A stretch of 64,000 nucleotides of DNA. Source: a virus. Shown piece by piece: positions 22,050-32,700 of the stretch. A program made the position numbers and the translations under genes. Under the pieces are notes generated by a model. That model searched no databases, was not told where the DNA came from, and saw only the letters and a program-made list of their open reading frames with translations. Every line of letters starts with the position of its first letter. Position 1 is the first letter of the stretch. The DNA lies in IMG/VR virus record IMGVR_UViG_3300033571_021402, positions 1 to 64,000 of that record; one strand, 5' to 3'.

Positions 22050-22089
22050 GGCCCGGTCATGGCGGAAAAACCGTCAGGCCGGGCCTTTT
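22050..22089 (+). terminator. Rho-independent terminator of ssb
   Basis: GGCCCGG (22050-22056) pairs with CCGGGCC (22079-22085), with an inner stem TGGCGG/CCGTCA around an AAAAA loop, followed by TTTTG. A textbook intrinsic terminator. Confidence 0.85.
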
Positions 22090-22140
22090 GCTTGCCAAAA
22101 TGTTTCCAATAAATTGCTCCAAAAAAATCCCGAGAAAGTG

Positions 22141-22169
22141 TTGTCAAACTTAAAACAGTTGCTTATGAT
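22141..22169 (+). promoter_or_regulatory. promoter, TTGTCA-N17-TATGAT
   Basis: -35 TTGTCA (22141-22146), 17 bp, -10 TATGAT (22164-22169). It drives the gene at 22214, which also has a ribosome binding site. Confidence 0.7.
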
Positions 22170-22213
22170 GTGCTCATCCCAATACACCTACTTAGACACA
22201 GGGAGATACAGCA

Positions 22214-22462
22214 ATGTCGGAATACAGCAAGCTCAAGGAAAAGGGAATTAACCGCGGCAGACCGCGCCACAGCCCTGAACAAAAAGCTGCATCACAGTTG
22301 CGCAACTCGTTGCGCCAGGAGGCGCGCCGTCGTGCTCACCTCGTCCTCAAGGCGCGCCATGCAGACGAGTTCAATGAAATCTACGAAAACGAGATGAATG
22401 ACCTCATCAAGGATGCAACATCATCGGAAAAGGCTAAGCCGAAGAGGACTCGCAAGTCCTAG
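22214..22462 (+). CDS. small basic protein
   Basis: An 82-residue basic helical protein (RPRHSPEQKAASQLRNSLRQ, ARRRAHLVLKARH) ending KAKPKRTRKS. Unknown function; DNA or RNA binding is likely from its charge. CAGGGAG lies 9 nt before ATG 22214. Its stop overlaps the convergent gene at 22459-22608 by 4 bp. Confidence 0.75.
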   Translation: MSEYSKLKEKGINRGRPRHSPEQKAASQLRNSLRQEARRRAHLVLKARHADEFNEIYENEMNDLIKDATSSEKAKPKRTRKS

Positions 22463-22608
22463 TCGTCATCTTCGTTGTCAGCCTGGGGTGATTCCCCTGG
22501 GCGCACGAAATCCTTTAAGAACTTCTTGGCCCATTCCCGGCGCTCTTCTTCTTTCATGTTGAAGAAGTCGTCGGGGATGGGTCTTACTCGCGGGAGTCGA
22601 CTATTCAT
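22459..22608 (-). CDS. small hypothetical protein
   Basis: A 49-residue gene from ATG 22608 to TAG 22459. It begins MNSRLPRVRPIPDDFFNMKE, has a helical middle EEERREWAKKFLKDF and an acidic end (ADNEDDD). Its start overlaps the stop of the next gene upstream (22601), so it is translationally coupled. Unknown function. Confidence 0.65.
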   Translation of the reverse strand: MNSRLPRVRPIPDDFFNMKEEERREWAKKFLKDFVRPGESPQADNEDDD

Positions 22609-22792
22609 CATTCTCTGCTTCCGAATCGTCAAAAACCTTTTCGCCAGTTTTGAACTTCATGTTTCTGCGCATGTGCTCAAAGGTGGCAATTAGGTCCATC
22701 GCCCTATCTTCACCGCGCGTATTCCGCTTTGCATCAATTGCAGCGATGTCGGCGAGTAGCTTTATGTCTCCATCAAATCCTGGAAATGTCAT
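22601..22792 (-). CDS. small hypothetical protein
   Basis: A 63-residue helical protein of unknown function (IKLLADIAAIDAKRNTRG, MDLIATFEHMRRNM), with an acidic C-terminus. It lies 2 bp from the upstream gene and overlaps the downstream one, in a run of short minus-strand genes. Confidence 0.65.
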   Translation of the reverse strand: MTFPGFDGDIKLLADIAAIDAKRNTRGEDRAMDLIATFEHMRRNMKFKTGEKVFDDSEAENDE

Positions 22793-22794
22793 TT

Positions 22795-22980
22795 TTAAAA
22801 ATCCTTATCTTTATGACGCCTGACATTTCTTTTCAGAGCCTTGCGTCTTGAGTTTCCGTACTCTACCTCGAGCCAGTCGTCAAAGTCTTCATACGCTCCT
22901 GGACTTTTCTGAATATATCTTTCGTACTCTGCCAGTAGCTCAAGGTACTCATCGTCATCTTCGTCAAACCGTGATGGCAT
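22795..22980 (-). CDS. small acidic/basic protein
   Basis: A 61-residue protein, acidic in its N-terminal half (RFDEDDDEYLELLAEYERYI) and basic in its C-terminal end (RRKALKRNVRRHKDKDF). Unknown function; the split charge recalls DNA-mimic or scaffold-like small phage proteins, but that is speculation. Confidence 0.65.
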   Translation of the reverse strand: MPSRFDEDDDEYLELLAEYERYIQKSPGAYEDFDDWLEVEYGNSRRKALKRNVRRHKDKDF

Positions 22981-22995
22981 AACACTAACGTCTTT

Positions 22996-23493
22996 CTATC
23001 CTTTTCTGACCTGTCTGCCGGCAGACTCAGCAGCCTCCGTGTTGGAGACAAACTGTCTACCCTTCCTGCTGCCCAGTATTTTTTTCCTGTTAGTTGCAGC
23101 CCTTTGGGCCGGCGTAAGCTTTGTCCACGCTTTTGCTGGCAGATACCGCCGTGTTCCGCCCTTGCGGATTGCTGGTTTGCCATCGGAAGTCGTCCACTTC
23201 TCGCGAGTCCACTTCTTTAGCGAACGTTGTGACGCCTTTGGCTTCCCCCTGTAGCCGCCACCAGCCTTGCGGTATTCAAGGGCTAATAGTTGAGCTTTTC
23301 TTGCACTCCATTGGCCAGGTTTACCGCCGCGCGAACCCGCCATGATGCGATTTTTAATTCTCTCGCGCAGCTCTGGCTTCGTATAAGACATTTTTGCTGT
23401 CTTCTCAAGCGTTCCTGGGGCGCCTTCGACAAACTTAATGATTGAATCTTCCACCCATGCCGGGGGCTCTGTGGAGTTTTTGTGTTCTCTCAT
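22996..23493 (-). CDS. DUF5872-like basic protein
   Basis: A 165-residue, strongly basic protein (predicted pI very high). The core SRGGKPGQWSARKAQLLALE, then YRGKPKASQRSLKKW and RYLPAKAWTKLTPAQ, matches what I remember of DUF5872, a family of phages and giant viruses of unknown function, presumably nucleic-acid-binding. A 4-bp overlap joins it to the upstream gene. A related DUF6321-like protein is at 42.1-42.9 kb. Confidence 0.7.
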   Translation of the reverse strand: MREHKNSTEPPAWVEDSIIKFVEGAPGTLEKTAKMSYTKPELRERIKNRIMAGSRGGKPGQWSARKAQLLALEYRKAGGGYRGKPKASQRSLKKWTREKWTTSDGKPAIRKGGTRRYLPAKAWTKLTPAQRAATNRKKILGSRKGRQFVSNTEAAESAGRQVRKG

Positions 23494-23744
23494 GGCTTAT
23501 TTTTCTTTTTGACTCTTTCGCGAGCTCTATTAATTATCCATGCTGCCTCAAGCCCCATGCCGTCAACCCATGGATGAGATTCAGCAAAACGCACTATCTG
23601 CTCGTCTCCGTCACTCGCCTGGTGCTCTACGCCAGCACGTTCCATAAGCTGATAAATATCCTGAACCCCTGGTATATCCAATTGTCTAAATTTTGTAAAA
23701 TCACAGTTTTCCTGCGAATTGTCAACAATTATTGGCTCATTCAT
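23490..23744 (-). CDS. small hypothetical protein
   Basis: An 84-residue protein of unknown function. The helical N-terminus (GVQDIYQLMERAGVEHQ) and basic end (RARERVKKKNKP) suggest nucleic-acid or protein binding. It directly follows the giant 3061-residue gene on the same strand with a 9-bp gap. Confidence 0.65.
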   Translation of the reverse strand: MNEPIIVDNSQENCDFTKFRQLDIPGVQDIYQLMERAGVEHQASDGDEQIVRFAESHPWVDGMGLEAAWIINRARERVKKKNKP

Positions 23745-23753
23745 TTTTGCACC

Positions 23754-26700
23754 TTACGCCATCGCGGCGACAACTTTGTCGCCCATTTGTACTCCAACAT
23801 TGTTTAAGTCATTCGCAAATCCGTACAGATTTGCCATTGCTGCCGCCAAGCCACGACCTTTATGGTCTTTGGATATTTTTGGCCTGCCAACATTGCGTCC
23901 ACCGCTAAACGACATCGTGGCAGATGGCTTAAGATTCTTTGACTCAAACATGCTTTTTAGAACATCTGATGGGCTTGACATTTTGTCAAAAAGACCCTGT
24001 ATTTTCCTGTCCCTAACCTTTATGTATTGGTCATGCGTAAAAACTTTTACTAAACCATTAGCGCCCGAAATTACCCAGTAATCGCGGCTTTCGCCGGTTG
24101 CAAAATCTGTGTTTCTTACTCTGCGAGCTGCAGTTATGGGCCCGTTGGTAAATTTTCTAGTATTACCAATTCGTTTTAGATGTGATGAGCCTGTATTGAA
24201 CTTATTAGACTTAAGTTCGCTAATTGCAGCACTAACTTTTCTTACAGATTCATCATCGAGCGTAAATCCTCCGGTTCCTCCAGAGTCAATAAATGCAGGG
24301 CTTGGGTCTTCGCCACGTCCTAGTAAATCCCATAGCCTATTTAGGTCTGTTACGGCTATCTGGTCTTCCTTGAGACCCATGTCTGCAGCCCTTGAAAGGT
24401 TGTCTTCATTGTTAGGATAAACATCGACAACATCTAGGTAAACAGTTCCATCCGAAACCCATCCGCCTATTGTTGTTTTGTCAGCTCCAGGTTGTGGATT
24501 TGCAAAAGTTTTTGGTCCGTGGAAATCCATCCATGCCAAGAATGTCTCTACTAGTTCATCAGACGGATTTCCTTCAGCGTCAAAATCCGCTACGGCATCG
24601 ACTTTCATGCCATGCCTATTTCTTGCAATGGCGATTCCTTCTTTTACGTCATCCATCTTGTCGACCTCGACGGTAAAGCCACCCATAAACCCCTTGGTTA
24701 GCGTGGCTTTTACTGCGGCAACTCTTTCCGGGTCGCGATTGAAGGTGACCCTCATGTCGCTGGCTTTCATGCGTGCTTCAATAAGATTGTATTTAATTAC
24801 CTTTCCAGAAGAAAGACGATTTGATTTACTCGACTTGAATCGTCTGGCTCGCGATTTACTACGGCCAATAATGTCTTGGGCTAGAGCCAGCTCGATATCT
24901 TCTTTTGGCGCATCTTGAATTTTCTTTCTGCCAGATGACAGCTTGTTATTGATGGAGATTTTCTCCATCTCGTCAACCGCCTCCCGGAAGTTTCCTGCAT
25001 AAACTAGCGAAACTCGTCTACCCTTGAGTTCACCCTCTCTAATGCCGAACAGCTCGGCCGGCGCATTTACGAAGCCGGGGTCGCCGGAATCATCTCGTCT
25101 GGAGTGCCCAAGCCTTCTCGCTGCGTATATCTGGAAATGCAAATGCCTTACAGCAAGCTTTTCCAGGTCTGATAGCGGAGAGTCTGGATGGTCGGCCATT
25201 GACATCATCGCAATGTCATTTGCCCATTCTCCATGCCTATCAAATGCACGGCCTGTACCAAGGTGGCCGAACAGGTCGTGGAGGGCCTGAAGAGCCTTGC
25301 CGGATAGTCCCATATTAAAGTAGAGAGGGTTCTCTATTCCACCAATATAAGACTCAAGGAAAGAACCTAAATCTTGACCCTTTGTTCCCATAAATAGGGA
25401 ATCGTCTCCCAGTGCTGCGCCGGCCTTCGCTGCTAACCCCATCATAAATTCACTGTGTTTACGCCACGCTTCGCCATATATGCCGGGCAGCGCATCGCGC
25501 GATAGGGCGCCATTCCCTATTGCGTCTGAGGGCAATACGTAACCCTTTGGCGCTATCGCTTCTAGGAGTGGGAATTTAGCTTTTGCTGCGTCGTCAGTAT
25601 ATTTTAGAACTGATTCACCATTGACTGAAACCTGTTTTGCAACCACGTTGCCAAGAACGTCTACCCATTCCTTATTTTCGTCGTCAAAACGTAATGAATT
25701 AGCCACTGCCTTATCTAGAACTGGGAGCAGCGAACCGCGTGATGGAAGTTCTATTTTTCTCCAGTCAATCCTCTTTGGCATTTGTTCTGCTATTTGTGGG
25801 ATTGGGTCAGCTGATACGAACGGTATCCCGTCTGTGGCAATGCTTATGGATATTGAGTCTAACAATTTTCGCCCTGTATCACTGAACACGCTGTGTGGCG
25901 TCACTTCTTGGAGCCGTTTTTTATTCAAAACCCTAAGAAGGTTTGGCAGTACAGATTCAATAGTTGACCGCTGATAGTCATCGATTGTTATTCCAAGCTT
26001 ATTTTCTAGTATTGCGGCAATTCTTTTTCCGAATGCAATCTTTGGTATGTTTCCTTCTGATACTCCGGTCGTTTCAGCTACGCTGAGCTCGCCTTCCAGC
26101 GGTAGGTCTTCTGTGACCGGGTATAGTCTGGCACCAGACGAAAGTCGTGATGAAGAATTCTGCGTATCGGCACTATTGAAATCGTCAAATCCAAGATTAC
26201 GTAATTTTCTATATGCAACATTTGTAACCTTGTCCCTGCCTGTAGCCATATCAAGCGTTTGTTGCACTATTTGACGAGCTTCTTCCGTCGCCTCGCCGTC
26301 TGATGGCATTTCTAAGAGCAAATTGGCCGGAGGAGTAATCATCCTCGTGTCTGTTAGACGACCGAGTAGAACAACCTCATCCTCTCCTAGACATCCAAAA
26401 CCGGTTAATGGGTTTGAAAATATTTGCTCCACGGGGACATATGCCTTCATGAGGATATTTGCGTCAAATACTGCCTGAGCTTCCTCTAGCGCGTCTATGC
26501 CGGGTTTTTTTGAAGCGGCAAGCGACGTTGAAAAAGCTTGAGCCATGGTGCTGCTCGTTGTCCATGATGAAAGCGGGCGCATGGCTACCTGTCTTTCAGC
26601 AATTTCACCCCTTTCGACTGCCATTTTTGGCGTGGCCTTCATGCCTCTCCATACGCCGATATGTGTAATTCCTTTTGACTTGTAGTAATGCTGCGTTGCG

Positions 26701-29700
26701 TCGTATATTGCCTTTACTACAGAACGAATTATTTCTGACTGTTTTTCACTAAGTTCTGGCGCATCGTCAAAAGCAAGGTCTCCAAGTTCTGAGCGCAGTT
26801 CAACCGGAACGGCAGAATCATAGAGAATATCGTCGCGCTTTCCGCGCACTCCTCCGTACCATCCGACGGCGTCATCTAGCCCAAACATTTTTCGCGCCTC
26901 GTGCTGTATCGCCAGGGCTACTGGGTTTGAGTTGTTGGAAGAAATAGCCCATGTATGGATGATGTCGGAAACTATTGCCAATCGCGCTTCTCTAATCCCA
27001 TCAGGTGTGTTTATATCGAAAAATGAAACACCACTCTTCTGTTCGTAACGAGCTTTGTAATCTTCAGCATTCCCGGATATGAAGCGCAACCTATTTATCA
27101 AGAAGTTTTTGAGTAAGTCTTTGGTTTCAGGTGAATCGACATTTGTTTCGTTTATGTCTACTATTCCTGCAGCGGCTATTTTGTTTAAAAAGTCATCTTT
27201 TGCACCAAATGTTACGTAGAGGCGGTCATAGGCTCTATGTTGTTCGTCTGTACGCTCTAGCTCTGGAACAATTTTCCCGTCCCTAATCAAAAGTTTAAAA
27301 TCTTTTGCGAATTGGTCGCTTATAGAGCCAGTTGTAGAAATTAAAGCCATGCCGGGCTTTCCGGTGCGCGGGTCAATTTCGCCAACGGGGGAGAAAATTA
27401 TGGCTAAACCCTCTCCATCTTTCAACGGTCGACCCGTCATTGGGTTTGTTCTGGTCTTGCCATTTGTGCCGCGTATTTCAGAAAGTAGGTCGCCAAACAT
27501 TGTCCTAAGCTGGATACCGAAACTGACTAGTTCTCTCTTAATTTCGTCTCCCCCAAGACGGGAACCCAGGTATGGGGTAAGTACAGACTTCTCGTCTCCG
27601 AATGCAACTTTTGTTAATTCATCCCACTTGTCGCCAAACAAGTCATCGTATGAGTATTTTTCCAGCTCGTCTATTATTTCATCGAACCAGAATCTCTTTT
27701 GGATTAGTTTGTCGTGCTTCTCCACGGACACCAATGAGCCTGTTGACCTATCGATGGCAAATCTTCCAGCGGCACTCTTTTCTTCTTCCGTTGCGTTTTC
27801 CGGCAGATTATCAATGGCGTCAAACAGAGCTTTCAGTGCTTTGAAATTCGGAGCTGAACGGAAAAATCTGCTTTGAGCCAATGAATCCATTCCGCTTGCT
27901 GCCACTGACTCCTGAGAGAACGATTCAATAAATTCACGCGGGTCAATCTGGGTAGTTTCTGCGATGTTTGACGCAATCATTCGTTTCGCCGAGGAGCTAG
28001 CTTTTCTGTCCTCCTCTGATGAAAACATACTCACGCCAAATCCAGTTACGTCAAGCGGAGATAGGCCCCCGATTACTGGGTCAAGAACCATTGCCCTCAC
28101 GTCATGTTCTAGTTCCGCAGTCAAATCGTCTTCGGAGGGGATAGGGAGAGCGGCGCGCAGACGCTCAGATGGCTCTACGGAAAAGGAGACTAGTCCCTCT
28201 GGTCTTTTAGGTGCTTCAAATGTGTATGGTTCCGGAGTTTGTTCAGGCTGTTCGGCGGCCTGGTCTGCCCCTATGAGCTGCCTTAGTGCCCTGGCCATGC
28301 GCCCCCTGCGCTTTTCCCTCTCTGGCCTTTGCTTCGCGCCAGAGGAAAGCCTTATTATCGGTCTTCCGTCAGCAGTTTTCTCCCACGGCAAGTCATCTGG
28401 GTCTACTCCGGCAAGTGTATATATGTCTTCGCGCAGCTTTTTGCTTAATGCAATTTTGGGCATGTCTTTATTCGGGTGCATTATCGCAACAAAGGCTTCT
28501 GCTATGGCTTCTCTTTTGTTTACATTGCCATATGACGTTGCAGTCAAAGCCTTGTCGGGGTGAGCTGAAAACATCTCAGTGGCATCGCGGCCGGTGAGGT
28601 CTACAAATTCTGTATAAATACCTATCGCTTCTTCATCTGTTTCCGGGTTCGCGTACTCTTCTGCGACATCTAATGCAGCAAGGTATCTCGGGTCATCCAT
28701 CTTCCCGCTTCCGTAATAGGAGCGAGCCTTGCCGTTTTTCCCATTTGTCTCTGTGTCCCATATTGCCCTGTAATGGAGCCAGTGACCATATTCATGTATG
28801 ACAGTGCCATATAGTGACCTGTCGATATGCGCATCGCGCGGTTCTGGAACTCTGTTTGGAGTTAGCTCTAGTGGATAAACACCCTTTTCATCGCTTGTTA
28901 GCGACTCCCTGTCAATAAGGGCGCGCGGGGTAAGACCAACGAGCCCAAATTCCCTGGATGCTAGTCCGCTGACAAAGGGAGTTTTGTCAACGCCCCGTTG
29001 CTTCCGAAGAAGCTCCATTCTCTCTTTGACGTCAGGGCTATTTTCATACCCATCTATTGCTTCACGCGTGAATGCAACAATCATCGGAGAGCCGAAATTT
29101 TGGAACATCCATAGCATTTGCGGTGATGATTCGAGCATCCCACGAACAAGGTCCTGAGTTGCCTTTACCGCTTCCGGAGAGTAATCGGGAGCGAGATTAT
29201 TCTTATCCTTACTTAACTCGTCATAATATTTTTTTAAGAACTTTCGCCATTTCCTATTTGTGCGCCAGTTATCTCCGGCTATGTCGTCTGCCCACATTTC
29301 AAAGTGTTGTTCTGGCGTAGTTGGTACAACAACACGCGATATTTCGTCTGGGGTCATTCCAGACAGCCATGTTGAAGAATTTTTGCGCACTTCTTTTCCA
29401 GAAGCGTCCGGCTGACCGTAGCCCTTGACATTGCGTCTACCGGGCTGAACTGGCTCCCGCCCTTGTGTTGGCTTCATGGCGATAGTCGGCCTCTCCCCAC
29501 CAGAGGCAAGCCTGTCATAAACACGAACTTCGTAGCCGTTTCGCTTTTCCTTCACCCAATCATTAAACCCTGACTGGCTCATATCGTTCGTGTCAGAAAA
29601 ATCTGTGTCCTCTGGAAAGCTGTTTAGTACTTCAACCTCTAGCTGCCTAGATTCAGCCCACGACTCCAGCTTTCTTAAGAAATTGTCTATCGCGTCGATA

Positions 29701-32700
29701 CTTTCGTTTTTTTCAAATTCTAAGTTGAAACTAACCTGACCATCATTGTCCTGGTTTACGTTCGACGCTTTGATTTTTTCCTGGTTTAGTAAGGTATTTA
29801 TTTTTCTTACGGTTGGCGGGCCCGACCATTTGCCGGAAGAAAGCTTGTCTATGTACTCTTTCTTAAGGGCCCTGAACTCTTCAACTTCAGCATCGAACTG
29901 GTCAAGCTTTTCTTTCCATATTGCGTCACGCTTTTCTTTGCTTAGAACGTCTTTTGACCAATCGTTTTTTATTGCCCCGTCAATTGTCTTTAAAAGGACC
30001 TCATTGAGGACTTCTGCGTCCGCGTCTGCGTTATGGTGCTTATCTCCGAGGTCAACATCCAGGTATTCCGTGATTGCCTTAAGGCTGCTGGACGGAACGT
30101 TTTGGTTCTTGCGCTTGTCGAATATGTGCGGTCCATCTGGGGAATCTTCTGACCATTTTGGAAGAGCAAGAGATGCAATCGCCCTAGTATCCACCCACCC
30201 AGACGGTCTCCAGTCGGTTCCCATTGATTCAAGTGCGGTATCCAGAACCTGCTTGTCGAATACGGCATTTTGGGCCCCAAACAAAGCATCTGGGCCAGCA
30301 AAGTCCATCAACATTTGATGTGCCTGCTCTATAGATGGCTTGTCGTTAAAAAACTCATCAGTGAGAAGTTCGCCGTTTGGTCCCTTGAGGTTATCCCTAG
30401 ACCAACCCTCCCATTCGTCCTTCTTCATCCCTGGGTCTACGTAAACATTAAAACGGTCTACTATTTCTCCGTTTTTTACCTTTACTGCACCGATTTGTAC
30501 TGGAGCGCCATTACCGGACGGCTCATTGAAGTCGTCAAAAACAAGCCCTGTTGTTTCATAATCAAGAAATACAAGTTCCGCGTCATAGTATTTCTCTTTG
30601 AACTCTTCCCACGAGTCAGCCTGAAACAACTCGTCTGCCTTGCCGAGAAATGGCCCATAGGTAGGTTGACGTGGATACTGCGGTGGTTTTCCGCTGCTCA
30701 GCGTAGTATCGGAATCAATATTGTCTAGCGCTACTTCTTTCGCCCCAGAACTGAGTTTGCCCTGACCGGAAAGTTTGACGTCCCAGATTTCACGTCCATC
30801 ATCCGTCTGCGTCTTCTTAACCAGCTTGTATGTTGCACCAGCGGGCAGTAATACTTCGTGTTCATTTATTCCGAAATATCTTTCGTCGAGAGGCTTCCGG
30901 GTATCAAAGTTTTCCAGGTTATAGTCATTTGGGCGTTTAGATATGTATCTGCCACGTGTGTTCTTTGTTGTCAATAAGCGAAGAACTATTGGCCTTTTGT
31001 CTCCCATTCCAGAGTATTGGCCTGGGGCCATAACTGTAAAGCTCTGGAAGCCCCTATCGCCAAATGTATCACCCTCTTTAAGTGATGCAATTTCTGGCGT
31101 ATTCCCGATTGACCTATACAACGTTATGCCGGCGGTTATTCTGTTGTCCATTAGGAGCCGCTGCGTAGACGCATATTCGTCCAGGTTGGGGGACCGCGGG
31201 TCATCAAATGTGTAACCCAGCCTTAGTGAGTCATTAATTACTGACCCAAAATCTTTATACTCAGTTATTTTTTCAAGAGCTCCATCGTATTTAGGCAAAG
31301 ACGCATCTATATCGTTTTTTTCAAACACTCTAGATATGAGTCTGTATAGTGATTCTGGAGTGAGCAATGCTCCCTCTTCCCACGTGTCATAGTCGCCGTC
31401 GTACAGCTCGGATACGTGGACTCCACGAGAGCTACGCTTAGTTGAGCCGGACGATAGGCGTCCAGTGGATGCCCCAACAAGCTGTTTTAGGGGTCGTGTA
31501 TAGAAAAATTGGGACTTGGCGTTAGAGAACACCTTATATGCGCCGGGGAAATCAACTAGCTCTTCCGCCGTTGCTTCGGTCTCAAAAAGTCCGGTGCCTT
31601 CATTTTTTACATACAGAGAAGATATTCTCTTTCTGTCTTCATCCGAAAAAAGTTCTGGACTGGATTTAATTGCTTCGTCGATTATTCCTATGAACTTTTG
31701 TTTATCAGTTTCTCCGCCCCATGAGAATCCGTTTTTGGGCCAATGAACTGCCCCAATCGAAGAGACATCAGAAGAGCCATATGTAATAATTGAACTTACG
31801 CCAAGTTCGTTATATATTTGCTCATTTCTCGCATTAAAAGCAGAACCCAACCCCTGCCCCTGTGCATTTTTGTTTATATAGAACGAATCGTGAGACATTA
31901 CTTTGATGTCTTTGTCATCGTTGGTTATATGAAGAAGCCCCCTATATGCGGTTGCAAGGGCTGGCATATCGTATTCACTGGACGCAAATCGCTGCTTATC
32001 GCTATCATCAAGCGCGCTGAGCACATCGTCTTTGTATTGAGGCAGCGGTGTAATTCTTAATTGAAGCGATACTTCTGCAAGCAAATCCCCTTCGTCCAGG
32101 AGTTTGTCAAACACCTGCATCTCATCCTGCTCGGCAACGTCCTTATCCGTGATTTTGTCTATTTTAAAAACTGGGCTATATTTGGATGGGGTACGACCCG
32201 GGTGTACTTCTATCAATACCCTATTGCCGATGTTGAGCTTCTTCCCGTCCGCTGTTGTAAGAATGATGTCTCTGTCTAGCTCCATTTCACCGCGGAAGGC
32301 ATCGGCCAAAAGATTAAGTAGCTTTTGTTTTTTCGAGGACCTGTCATCGTCTTCTTGTAGAAGCTTTAAGGGAAGTGGTTCCGGCATCCCCGGCGGACGT
32401 GGCGGACGCGGTGCATTGCCATCAATTATGTAAGTGTCTTCTGTTTTAAACTCATCTGAATCTAAATCATCCAAAAATTTAGATATTATTTCTTTGATTT
32501 TCTCATCAACTGGCGGCTGTGAGTCGACTATCTCCTGATACTTTTTTCCGGAAGATAGCCTGTTGCCCGTGTCGGGATACTCCGTTCCCCTGTTTGAGTA
32601 AATCTTATTACCGCTTGATTTTGGCTTATCGTTATCGCCACCGATTCCGACCCAGACCGGTTTAGTCGTACCCTCGTCAGCCCAGCCATCGCCATCGATG